The translations under genes were made by a program, and so were the position numbers. Source: Forficula auricularia (lineage: Eukaryota; Arthropoda; Insecta; Dermaptera; Forficulidae). From it: a stretch of 64,000 nt of DNA. This document shows positions 45,814 through 56,282 of the stretch, one piece after another; position 1 is the stretch's first letter, and each line of letters opens with the position of its first letter. Under the pieces are notes generated by a model. The model had not been told where the DNA came from, did not search any database, and worked only from the letters and a program-made list of their open reading frames with translations. The stretch is taken from assembly GCA_024734495.1 (NCBI GenBank), contig JALMQS010000055.1, positions 10,945,340 through 11,009,339 on the forward strand. Reading direction: 5' to 3'.

Positions 45814-46435
45814 GTCCGCCTCCCTGGTGTAATGGTCAGCATGTCTGGCTGGCAACCCGGAGGTCTCGGGTTCGATTCCCGGCTATACCCAGAAATTTTT
45901 TCTGTAAGTATAGGGTCTGGTAATAAAAATTAAGTGGGAGATAAATTTAACTTAATTTATCGCGCGGAGAATTTACCACTGCTCGAAGCCCTTAAAAAAC
46001 TTAGTAAATTGGATTGTATCTAACTTTCTGAGATTTGGCTCGTGATCCCGGCTTCTTTCCTTCTACTCTATTCTTTTCACGATGGAGGGGCCATCCCATA
46101 CAGGCCTTTAGGTGCAGCGTTTTCAACCTTTTTTGGCCCGCGGACCAGTATAATTTGTAAAAAATTCGCGGACCAGTGATATATTTTTAACAACAAAATT
46201 TTACTAGGTATTAAAGAACTACTACATAAGTTAATTGAAACATTTTTATTATCATTTACGTACAATAATATTTAAATGTAAAGATATGTAATTATATATA
46301 TATGCGGAGTAGTAAAATTTCTCCGCGGACCGCTGGTGGTCCGCTGTGACCAGCGGTTGAGAATAGCTGCTTTAGGGGATGCACCTTCTGGTGTATCTCC
46401 TTCTCACATCAATATCATTAAAAAAAAAATTACTT
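45814..46435 (+). mobile_element. tRNA-derived SINE with LINE-like 3' tail, interrupted by a hAT-type element
   Basis: The head GCCTCCCTGGTGTAATGGTC...GGTCTCGGGTTCGATTCCCG carries pol III box A (TGGTGTAATGG) and box B (GGTTCGATTCC). The anticodon loop has 8 bases and the acceptor stem does not pair, so it is not a functional tRNA. The body follows, then a 3' tail TTTTCACGATGGAGGGGCCA, CAGGCCTTTAGG...GATGCACC, GTATCTCCTTCTCACATCAA and an A-run. This tail matches the 3' end of the LINE at 13.8, 19.9 and 55.4 kb, the usual sign that a SINE borrows that LINE's enzyme. Without the hAT insertion it would be about 350 bp. A second head lies at 47,701-47,748. Confidence 0.85.
46106..46378. mobile_element. 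hAT-type MITE nested in the SINE
   Basis: CAGCGTTTTCAACCTTTTTT opens it and CAGCGGTTGAGAATAGCTGC closes it (reverse complement GCAGCTATTCTCAACC). Interior repeats include CCCGCGGACCAGT and TCCGCGGACCGCTGG. The flanks TTTAGGTG (46,107-46,114) and TTTAGGGG (46,371-46,378) form an 8-bp target duplication with one mismatch, and splicing it out restores the SINE's CCTTTAGGGG-ATGCACC tail. Confidence 0.8.
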
Positions 46436-46499
46436 AAAAACCCTGGTTAGCTATAGTTATAAGACATTTGCTTTTGATAAAATTCTAAAATGCGCCATT

Positions 46500-47055
46500 T
46501 CTTTTTAATAAGTAATTGGTAATCTATCGATTAGTGGCTCACTTGATAATTGATTCGAAATTTGTCAGCGATTTAAATCAATCAATTGGAATCGAGATGA
46601 AAAATCATCTCAAAAATAATCGCTATTTTGTTAGGCTCATTTGTTTGAACGATAATCATGTAATTAATAAGCAAATATAATATTGAAAATGGGATATTAA
46701 TAAATTGAAATGAAATGGAGGATTGGTTGAAAATAAAATTAATATTTCATATTTCATAATACCATGTATAAATGTGAAGGAATAATAGAAAACAATAACT
46801 CATAGGGCGATCGGATTTCCCATTAAATAAATTCGCTTATTTGTGAAATTGAATCCTCTGGCCCGATAGAGAAGTTTAATCAAGTTTAAAAAAATAAAAC
46901 CAGCCTCTTTTTTTTATTTTATTATTATTTTTTTTAATTCAAGTGCGATGATAGCGAGTCCACGAGTCCCCTTTCTCATTTGCTCTTGAGCTTTTAACTA
47001 GGCAAACTCCTCGCTTAAGCAGATCTCCGATCCAGCGCACACTTGATTCAATTAT
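46500..47055. other. Non-repetitive block, candidate regulatory sequence
   Basis: GTCAGCGATTTAAATCAATC, GGGCGATCGGATTTCCCATT and GCTCTTGAGCTTTTAACTAG are not repeated in the window. Homeodomain-type ATTA/ATCAAT sites are frequent. There is no coding frame. Confidence 0.25.
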
Positions 47056-47384
47056 ACTGTTATTAGGAAGAATTATACATTTACACTTGTTAAATCCATA
47101 CAATGTTCTTTTTATGCTCTATTTCTATATGATCAGTATCTTTATTCAAATTGAAAGAAATTAGAATGGGATAAAAGTTCATTATTCTATTGCCTTTCGA
47201 GTTTTGAAAATTTTCAAAATTCATTACTCTCACCGATTTCTATATAGACTGCTATATGTTTGCATTTAGAATCAATCGACCGTGAAATTTTACGATCAAG
47301 ATTTGTTAACTTGGAGTGAAATTTATCAGCGTGTTTCATTTGTGATTAGTTTCACCTAGAACACAAGCCTTTGAACATATTAGA

Positions 47385-47434
47385 ATCAGCCGGACAAGTG
47401 CGAGTCGAGCATGCAAACTCGAGGGGTTCCTTAC

Positions 47435-47478
<44 letters not shown>

Positions 47479-47530
47479 AGTGGCGGATGGTGACTTTTTC
47501 AAGCAGGAGGTTTTATTCTAAAAAAGAATA
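47385..47530 (+). repeat. Dispersed-repeat fragment, (TA)n, and CAGTGGCGGATGGTGAC end
   Basis: CCGGACAAGTGCGAGTCGAG is followed by a (TA)n run (about 47,439-47,475) and then ACCAGTGGCGGATGGTGACT. The last also follows a short TA run at 58,946-58,975. Two copies next to TA runs suggest TA-targeted insertion or microsatellite birth at the junction. Confidence 0.6.
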
Positions 47531-47700
47531 ATTCATTTTTTAATTTTATTTAATTTTTCGCTCCTTTTGAAAATCGGCATCATAGAATTTTCGTTATTTT
47601 GAGCACAGATATAGTAGAGATAGGGACCACTCGGGGTAGGTATATATATCTGTTGAATTGGTTTGGGAGATGTTTACCTGACGAAAGTCGGAAGAAACTG

Positions 47701-47748
47701 CTCGGTTGCCAGCCAGCCATGCTGACCATTACACCAGGGAGGCAGACA
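47701..47748 (-). mobile_element. SINE head fragment
   Basis: The minus strand reads CTGCCTCCCTGGTGTAATGG then TCAGCATGGCTGGCTGGCAA, nearly identical to the head of the SINE at 45,814, then diverges before box B. It is a truncated second copy. Confidence 0.75.
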
Positions 47749-47749
47749 C

Positions 47750-50640
47750 GATTGTAGCTGGCATTGTCTTTATTTTTTTGTATATTAACAAGCTTTTCTT
47801 ATTGAGGTACAAATAATAAACTAATAAAATAATGCAAAAATATTTGTCCAGCTATAATCTGATCACTACACTAATTTACACCACTTTCACACACACACGA
47901 ACACTCAATGGCCAAAATGGGCTATAGTTACCGAAGGCCATTAAAAAAAAATAATAATAATAAAGAAATAATTAACAAAGGATCTCAAAAATAATTAAAA
48001 TTTGATTGTAATTGTGAATAATTTATGTTTACAAGTATTTTTCTAAATTATCTTCAGGTTATTATGTCTACGGTCACTTAAAATTGATTTATACGATGAA
48101 AAGGAGCGCTCCACATCCTCAGATGTAATGGGGGCAAATTTAAAGGAACTTTATATATATATTTCTTCATTTTTTTTCATTCTTTCTCCGAAAATTTACT
48201 TTTAAAAAATCTGTATTTGGCACGAAATAGGCAATATTTGACAAAAAAAATCCTTCATAAATGCAATTTTTATGCAATATTCTTCAAATATGCAATTTTA
48301 TGCAATATTACTCAAATATGCAAAAATATGCAGTATAAAATTTAACCCACAGTATCCTAGATGCATGATTCGGATAGATAATTGATCCCCTGGGTCCTAT
48401 GTGGCGGCAAACAAAATATGCAATTGCAAAGGAATCCGGTCTCTAGTAATGAGGTATCATGCAAAAATTTCTTTAAGAAGAATTTGTATATTTTTTTAAT
48501 TTAATTCTTTTTAAAGTAAAGGTGTGAGAAAGTTTCTAAAGTGGCCATTTTTAGGTGAATATTGTACCTGATTCAGAAGTGAAAATTATAAAAAAATTCC
48601 TCAACTTCACTCATCCTCTTTATCACTAAAATCGAATTTGATATCTCAAGTATTTTGTAAGTTATAAAGGTACGGAACTTTCGTTATGAGAGTTCGATTC
48701 GCAGTTGGCCGATTATTTTTCAATTTGAAATTTCTATTAGTCTATTTCTTGATGATATCATCAGATTTATTTAAATTCGAAACGTAAAATAAAACAATTT
48801 AAGTTTCAGGGTGTATAAATTGGTTGTTTTCCAGTGTAGCTGTTGGGTGTGGGTATTAGGGTTGCATTTTTCCAGCATGCGGGTTGCCGGTTGCCGGTTG
48901 CTGGTTGACGGTTGACGGTTGATATGGGCGGACACGAGCTGGCCTGGTCAATTCAGGGCCATCACGCGCGTGGCGTCTTCACTGCATTCCTCCGGCTGCT
49001 TAATAACAATTATCGGTAATTGAACTAAATTATTGTATAATTCACCAGATAAATACCATCATAATTATATAGTTTTTGTCTAAGAAATTATTCGCTTAGT
49101 CTCGATGACGTCACCACTTGAATGAATTGTGTTAATTATTATCCCCTGAAGAAGTCACTAAACAAGTCTTAACTTAACAGGATCAAGTTGCTATAAACAT
49201 TATCGTTGTCTAAATCGAATTAAGCTCAGTTTGTTTTTATTACAATTATCCATGTTCGATATTAATTAATCAAATATTTCAATGTTTAAAGAATATAGGA
49301 ATTTTTATTCATTGTATTTATGCTCGTTAGAAATAATTGCTTAATTTATCAAAGTAGGAATTCAAAATGTTTTTTCTGAAAAGGCCATAGTTATAATAAT
49401 CCTTTTCTGTAATCAACAAGCTGTTACTCGTAAAAACGAAAAAGAAAAGTCCTGACAAGTTTTAATTGAGTTGAAATTATTATTAAATTTTATTATTCTA
49501 GAAAGACCCAGATAAGGACTTAAACGATACTCATTAGTTATAAAAGGAGTAAAGAAATTATATACTTCACTTGATTGAAATACACACTAAATATAAAGAG
49601 AGTGGAATAAATGAGAAACCAGTTGTATTCCTTAGTACTTGAAATAAACTTCTATTGAATTGAAGGCTTCGACTTCGGAGATTACTTCCCACCCATCGAC
49701 TGACTGTTCTTGATCTTCTTGAGCTTCCGATACTCGTTTATTAGTCTTTGTTTTTTAATAAGAGGATAAAATTAATAAAGTAAAAAATCTCTTTGCCGTT
49801 ACTAAATTGCTAGTACCGTATACATTTTTAAAAATACTAAATTAATAAATATTCTCAAATGAAATATATTTAAAATATACGACTACAGCAATGATAAGAA
49901 AGGGGCTCAGGACTCCGAACACAAATATTATCTTATTAGTATTGAATATATAATTTTATTTTTAAAATAATAAAAAACAATAAGTTTAGCCATTCGATCA
50001 ACGACTGGACTCGCTCTAGCTCCTACGCAGCTTTCATTCTTCTGCGCGCAAAATGTTGCCTAAATACAGGCGCACCAACTTCATAAATCAAGTTCAAATT
50101 CAGACTAAATTTTTAGGATATTAATTAGTACAATTATTTAGTTATATTTTATCATTCAATATTTTTCTTATAAGTTCAAAAAAATTGAATCAGTCAAGAA
50201 GCTCTAAATGTATAAATAATTCAAATTCAAGTTCGATTTCGGAAAAGTTGAGCTACAATATTTAATTATTTTTAATCAATCGTGATTGTAATAGATAAAA
50301 GAATTGACTATTGGATGATAAAATGAAATGAAAAATTAGCTCTTGAGCCCCTGCAGCGAGCCTCTTATTACCAGGCCATTTAAAACATACGATAATAATT
50401 TTAGTTTCTTAGTATATTATATTAGCTTTTGAGAAATTGACAGTAAAGAATTAAAAAGACATTGCGATTACAGAAAATCTTTTAAAATATGGTAGTAATA
50501 AAAATATAAATCCCATTTTACTCTGACAAAATACTAGCTTTCAGATATATTTTTGCTATTTAATCTAAAATATATAGGTAATTCTATTGTTACCTTCTAA
50601 CACATTGTGTTAAATAGTTTATCCTTTAAAAATGTTGAAA
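47750..50640. other. AT-rich intergenic stretch, no gene seen
   Basis: I recognise no element except the heptamer array (48,881-48,922) and a piece (about 49,440-49,475, AAAAGTCCTGACAAGTTTTA inverted) similar to the hAT tandem unit at 41 kb. 48,930-49,020 is less AT-rich and not repeated. Confidence 0.45.
48881..48922 (+). repeat. Heptamer tandem repeat (CGGTTGN)6
   Basis: GGGTTGCCGGTTGCCGGTTG continues CTGGTTGACGGTTGACGG: six imperfect 7-bp units in an otherwise AT-rich region. Confidence 0.8.
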
Positions 50641-50779
50641 TTCTTTTAAGAATATTACACTCCTCGACAAAAAATTAAACAAAATTTTACCTTGTAAACC
50701 TAACAACGGATTCCTGTAGAGTTTTATATGCTGATTTCGTGCAATTTCCTGATTTTTTACCCGTCAGAGTTTTGAGATA

Positions 50780-51192
50780 TTATTGGTCAAAACGACAAAA
50801 AAGGTCATTTTGACCTATTTTGGAGTCCCATTAGATATTAAACACTAATATTTGAAATCGAAATATTTTGTTCACGTAATAGAAAACAGCTTCCTCTTTG
50901 ATTTTCAAATTAGCACTTGTTTTTAGCTCAGTTAGAACTCGAGTTATAACTCAAAAACTAAAACCACAAGTTTTTATCTATGTTTATTATACTTTATAAT
51001 CATGTAGTTTTAGTTTTTTACTTATAACTCGAATTCTAATTAAGCTAAAAACAAGTGGTAATTTGAAAATCAAAGAGGAAGCTGTTTTCTCGATAACAAA
51101 CTATTTTGATTTCAAGTATTGCAGTTTAATATTTAATGGGACTCGAAAATAGGTCAAAATGGATTTTTTCGTCATTTTGACCGATAAGATCT
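50780..51192. mobile_element. Long foldback (arms about 190 bp)
   Basis: The left arm (GGTCAAAACGACAAAAAAGG, ATTTTGACCTATTTTGGAGT, CCCATTAGATATTAAAC, CTTCCTCTTTGATTTTCAAA) is the reverse complement of the right arm, with a loop near 50,975-51,000. The sequence about 100 bp to its left (50,660-50,780) is not inverted, so ends are approximate. There is no coding content. Confidence 0.8.
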
Positions 51193-51791
51193 AAAAAAAT
51201 TATTAAAATTAAAAAAAATTATTATTTACAATTTTTAAAAGCAAAATCATTAATTTATTAAAATAGAAAATCAAGAGAGATGATAATGATCAACATATTT
51301 CTCAAAACAATGACATTTACTTTTATCAAAATATATTTACATTTATTTCTAATCGCATCTTGTACCTATAATAGGTAACAAGGATTCTGAGCCCTTCCTC
51401 GATACGCGGCGGGCCGGATTAATTACCTCTCTAAAATCCTATACTACTAAAGCGCATTTGTGCCTGCCTCTGTACCTCTGTACCTACCTAAGTACCTTTG
51501 TCCGTCCCCCAACATAAACAGTCGTCATGGTTACCAATTTAAATGAAATTATCTATACAAAACTATCTATCTAAAACTAATTTAATTTATTAAAATATTT
51601 TTATTCAATTAAAATAAATGTTCAAAATAATAATTGTTTTTATTTTCAATATCTAATAATATTTAAAATTACAAATTAAAATTAAAAATTATTTGATATC
51701 TGTTTTCATGTTAAATTCTACCCTTTAGCCAATTAAGAATTGTGTTTTGAAATTGGTTTCTTTCGCATAAAAATGCAAATATTATTTTTTG

Positions 51792-52179
51792 TTTAAATTT
51801 AGGGAACGAAGAAAAGTTTATTTTTATTACAGACAAAAGGATCAGCCGGGGTTCGAACCCGGGATCTTTGCATGTGTACTGCAATGCTTTGTCATAAGAG
51901 GTTTAACTCCTATATCCACTAAGCTACTGATCCCTGAACCCAAACTAATACCTCTTGTCTATATGAATTATGGAATTTCTTTTATAATCCTCTCCTCGCT
52001 CATTTTTCGCAGCCTAAGCCTTGATTCATTAATTAAACAATTAAATATTCCAGCGCCTCCCAATCGATCGCAGACCCCAAAGATCGAAAATAATTTTCTC
52101 TTCACCCGGGGCGCGACCACAACGAGGCCGTGTAAAGACAATTAATAACAAATTTAAATTTAGGGAACGAAGAAAAGTT
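51792..52179 (-). mobile_element. tRNA-like retroposon between 27-bp direct repeats
   Basis: TTTAAATTTAGGGAACGAAG-AAAAGTT occurs at 51,792-51,818 and, identically over 27 bases, at 52,153-52,179. Between them lies a tRNA-like sequence (51,839-51,933) and a less AT-rich segment (GGGGCGCGACCACAACGAGG on the plus strand). Direct repeats of this length could be an unusually long target duplication from target-primed insertion, or terminal repeats. Confidence 0.6.
51839..51933 (-). tRNA. tRNA-like sequence, probable pseudogene or SINE module
   Basis: The minus strand starts GGATCAGTAGCTTAGTGGAT and ends CCGGG-TTCGAAC-CCCGG-CTGATCC. The acceptor stem GGATCAG/CTGATCC pairs perfectly and the T-arm is perfect; box A TAGCTTAGTGG is present. 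The middle is about 20 bases too long and no clear anticodon arm folds. This could be an unspliced intron, but a retroposed tRNA-derived unit is likelier given the flanking direct repeats. Confidence 0.45.
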
Positions 52180-52634
52180 ATTTTTTGTTTTTTAAAAAAG
52201 TGTAATGTTTTATACGATTTTGAAATCTTGATTAAATGCGTCAATGTTTTAGATAATTTGCCATTATTGTTTGACACAGTTTTTTTTAAGATATCAAGAG
52301 TCAAAGTTAGCTGATTAAAATTTTTTGACACATGAATCTGAAAAAAATATTTTTTTTCTCAAAAAGTATAATACTCTTATTTATTTTCTGTTTTGTTATC
52401 GATAGCAGTATTATTCAGGATTCCGTAACAAAAATTAGAATTATAAAATATGAAAATTCGTAGCCACAGCATTCAAATATTTAGAGCAGGGTAGCGATTT
52501 TCGCGGTTTTCAAAAAAATGCCCATAACTCGAAAACTAAGAGAGTTTTATTTAAATTTTTTTTTATATTTTGGACAATCCTGAACTCACCTATCTCGTGT
52601 TCACGTTTGATCCTTGACTTTTGGGACACCCTGT

Positions 52635-53210
52635 ATATACCCGGTGAGTTTTTTATCTTGAGACAGTCTTATAACTTAAAAAAGGTGCATTATATGAAAA
52701 ATGTTGCAAATAAAAGTTTATTTATATCAGGGGGAAACTAAACTATGCTATTGTTTGTCGGCCTAGAACAAGCTTTCAAGGGTATTTTGAGGTCAAGTTC
52801 TGTTTTTTAAATAGAAAGCTATATGTTTCTGTATATATTCTGAATCTACAAAAAAAAACTGAACAACTATTATTAGAACTATTTTTTTATATGACATCAA
52901 ATAATAAAAAATATTAAATCAATTATATCTCAAAAAAAATTCTAACAATTATTTTTAACAATCATTCAACTTAATTATCAAATATTTAATTTTTAAATAA
53001 ATAATTTAATAATAATTAATAATTTAATAATTTTGCGACACTGTTCCGAGACATTCCAGAGTGTATCGCAAGGCTTCTGGATGAATTCCAGTTCCAATTT
53101 CGTTATTTAGGACTGTTTCAGTTTCTTCGTAGCCTTTACATTTTTTTAACAGATTTACAACACAATGAAATGAAGCTTGGGAGGTATAAGCTCATTAGAA
53201 TGCAACGGAC
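52635..53210. mobile_element. DUF4817-type transposon, truncated copy
   Basis: It begins ACCCGGTGAGTTTTTTATCT-TGAGACAGTCTTATAAC and follows the copy at 56.8 kb closely (TATTTATATCAGGGGGAAAC, TTTCAAGGGTATTTTGAGGT). On the minus strand, 53,195-53,040 reads PSQASFHCVVNLLKK and, in another frame, AIHSGMSRNSVAKLLNY. These are the end of a first helix-turn-helix and a second one, as in DUF4817-type insect transposases. The N-terminus and right end are missing. A CAGGGTGTCCC-type end of another element (GGGACACCCTGTATAT) abuts it on the left. Confidence 0.65.
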
Positions 53211-53394
53211 TAGGATTTCAGCCCTTCCCAAAATTATCATTCGAACAAAATTTTAATATTATTTTTGATTTATATAAACCTTATAAATTTCAAGTTTGTA
53301 TCTTATTTAGTTTACGCGGGAGAGTCCATACATTGTACCGAAAGTAATAGGGTTCTGTTTTATTTTTCAAACGGAACCCTAATAACATTGACAT

Positions 53395-54235
53395 TTAATT
53401 TTTACTTTACCATACAGGGTATGTTCAAGTATTGTAATCGTGCATGAAAAAAGTGTTTTTTTTCCTTCTTTTTTCGAAATATCTCCAAAACGGCTGAAAC
53501 TATTTCGATTAAAAAAATTGAGCGAAAACATGGCATTTCCCTCTACAAAAAAGGCCTCTAATAAGTGAACATCGAAAAAATTATATTTTTCGAGTTAATA
53601 ATTGTTTTGTCAAAATATCTATTAGTCTGTCAGTTAGTAGTGCGTTTCCAAATGTTGTGGACGAGCTAGCTCAAAAACTAGTGTGAATATCGAAACCAAA
53701 TTTCACACGTAATTTCCATTGAGATTAAGAGCTGATTAGATTTTGGTGCATATCGACTCAAAATTAAGGGGGGTGGAGGGGGTTAAAAATTAAAAATCTA
53801 GGCCATTTGACCAAACTCAACCACATTTTGTATATATAATCACTGGGAACCCAGAAGTCTAGAAATGCAAAAACTAACCACCCGAAATGGGGGGGGGTGC
53901 TGGGTCAAAAAATTTATATCTAGGCCGTTTGAGCAAACTCAACCAAATTTTGTATACATAATCAGTGGACCCCCAGAATTCTAAAAATGCAAAAACTAAC
54001 CGCCCAAAATGGGGGGGATGGTGCATGGTCAAAAAATTAAAATCTTGGCCATTTGACCAAACTCAACCAAATTTTGTATACATAATCCCTGGGATCCCAG
54101 AAGTCCAAAAAGCACAAACTAACCCCCTCCCCTACATGATTATAAATAATTTTATTAAATATTATATATAAGTGAGGGGCCAGGTTGTATGGTAAAGTCA
54201 AGTGGATGGCCACATCAGAACACGTCAGCTTATTT
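53395..54235 (+). mobile_element. TTTACCATACA element with internal tandem units (copy 3)
   Basis: It opens TTTACTTTACCATACAGGGT and holds the GAGCTAGCTC region. It then has three units of about 115 bp: CAAACTCAACCAAATTTTGT, ATACATAATCAGTGG, CCCAGAA(G/T)TCTA and CAAAAACTAACCGCCCAAAA. It ends GGTTGTATGGTAAAGTCAAG, GGCCACATCAGAACACGTCA. One more unit than copy 2. Confidence 0.8.
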
Positions 54236-54984
54236 TCAGTAATATAATATTATCATTAATACATTTTATTTGTGACATGATAATAAAAACAAAAGCTATT
54301 TAAACATTGGGGAGAGGCAAATTAATTAGAAGAGGTTTTGCTGTCGAGTGTAGAAGAGTTATCTTATATATACGTGTATGTTTATTTATAACATTCATTA
54401 ATTTCCGCATGAAACAAGACAGGTATATTGTTAAATCCCGTGGTTTGTTGAAGTCATGCCCGATTGGTAATTCACTTTCCAATTATAAAAGGTGATTTAT
54501 TCGAAGAGTGTTCGAAGAAAGAAAGAAATGGCGTGAAGGGTGTTTTCTGACCGTTATCGTTTCATGTTGAGCATCCCCGAGGGTCACTGATATCTTCGTA
54601 GTGGATCTTTTATGGCCGTTTAGATGGCCACGGAATCCAGCTCCGTGTCATTTATTCTAACTGGCCGGATAATCTTTTGCTCTATTTTCTTTCTCTTAAC
54701 AACATCAGATTGGAATAAGCTCACAGGCAAGTTTATTTACAGAGCGGGTTTTCAATCATAGCAATGGGTTATCTTTCTAGAATACTTAATATTTTTTAAT
54801 TGAATAATTGAATATTAAAAATGTCTTACTCGAATCCATATTCAAATAAAACAATGATATGTAATGAATCGGATGTTGCATCAAGATGCAACATTGTAAC
54901 ATAGAGTAATCTAGTGTCCCAAGTCTGTTTTTTATACGAGCAGCTAAACCAAGCAAGTGCAGCATATTTTTTATAGGCTGTATT

Positions 54985-55445
54985 GGTGTTCGGATGAAGC
55001 TATTGAATAGCTAAAGGTTATGGGTCATGTAAAGGCAGTGACAGGAAGAGGGTTTCATTCTTTAGAGGTCATAGGGATAAACAATTTGGCGAAGACATTA
55101 GTTCGATTCTTGTCCAATTTGTCAGCCAGGGGTTATAGAGCGTTCGAAAATGTTTCTTACACATAAAGCTTTAGGGTGGATTATTGAGTCGTCAGAATAA
55201 ATACGATGATAATATCTATAGTACAGAGAAAGGGTGAAATCGGTTCTACGGTGAGCCAGGGAATCGAGAGAATGAGATATCGCTGAGTTTCCTAAGATTT
55301 AATTGCTGTCTTCTGAATTGCATCCAGAGTGGCCTCTCTACAGATTCGAGACAGGGGCGAATTTGAGTCTTAAATACGATAAGAAGTTGATTGGGTGTAA
55401 AATAGCATCTGAATCTAAAGAGAAAGACAGAATCTTGCATACTTT
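54985..55445 (-). mobile_element. LINE fragment (CR1/Jockey group), copy C, old
   Basis: The minus strand shows YFTPNQLLIVFKTQIRP, LWMQFRR, then, in shifted frames, LFIPMTSKE-like sequence. GGTCATAGGGATAAACAATT parallels the other LINE tails. It is strongly diverged and cut at 55,445, where copy D's 3' end begins. Confidence 0.7.
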
Positions 55446-56282
55446 TTTTATGATATTGATGTGAGAAGGAAAACACCAAAAAGTTGCATCGCCCTTAAAG
55501 GCCTGGGTCGGCCATTCCATCGTGAAAAGAAGAAGAGGGGATTTTATGGGCTGGGAGTTGAAGGTATTCGGATGCGGGTCTTAAACAGCTGAAGGCTATA
55601 CGTTGCGGGGAAGACGCTGGCTGGAAGTGAGTTCCAGTCTCTTGAGAGTCATAGGGATAAAGAGAGTTGGCGAAAGAGTTGGTTCGGCTTTTATCCAATT
55701 TGACTGCCAAGGGGTGCTGAGCTTTCGAAAACCGCGTGTTTCTGGCAAAGAAGGCTGTAGGAGGGATACTTGATTTTCAACTCTACTGTACAGACACCAT
55801 GATAGTATCTGTGCTACAGTGAAAGAGCAGAAACGGTTTCTTCGGCGAGCCAGGGAGACGAGTGGGTTTGTTAGGGCCTGGTGTCTCAGTAGTTTAATTG
55901 CCCTCTTCTGAATTGCATCCAGTGTGGCAAGAGAATGCATGGAAGACCCTCTCCACAGATGAGACCCATATTGGCGACAGGGACCTTAATCTGAGCCTTA
56001 TACAGTGTAAGAAGTTGACTAGGAGTATAATGGCGTCTGAGACCTAAATAGGAGACCGTTAGCGTGCAAGCGCTGCTGCTTTAGCAGTGGTTGAGATATG
56101 GTCGTATTCCAAGAAAGGTCAGACCCTAGAATGACGCCTAGTATTGATAAGCACAGAATTCCGCGTGAGTTTAAATCGGAAAATTATGTTTGGGGGGCTT
56201 CGATAGACGCGCCTAAAAATAAGGCAACACTGAGTTTTCACTGTATTGAAGTTAACTAAGTTTTGGGATCCCCAGCTTTTTA
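55446..56282 (-). mobile_element. LINE 3' half (CR1/Jockey group), copy D, longest
   Basis: Minus-strand pieces in order: LVNFNTVKTQCCLI, then GSDLSWN, then HLWRGSSMHSLATLDAIQKR, AIKLLRHQALTNPLVSLARR, FIPMTLKRLELTSSQRLP (shifted), and the 3' tail with CACGATGGAATGGCCGACCC and CAGGCCTTTAAGGGC. This covers the RT thumb and C-terminal region after the catalytic FADD box, which is absent. It is 5'-truncated near 56,282, with several stops and frameshifts. It lies head-to-tail with copy C. Confidence 0.85.

Noticed and set aside
45815..45890. Possible functional tRNA gene
   Set aside because: Box A and box B are good, but the anticodon loop has 8 bases and the acceptor ends do not pair; a truncated second copy exists at 47.7 kb. 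It is a SINE head.
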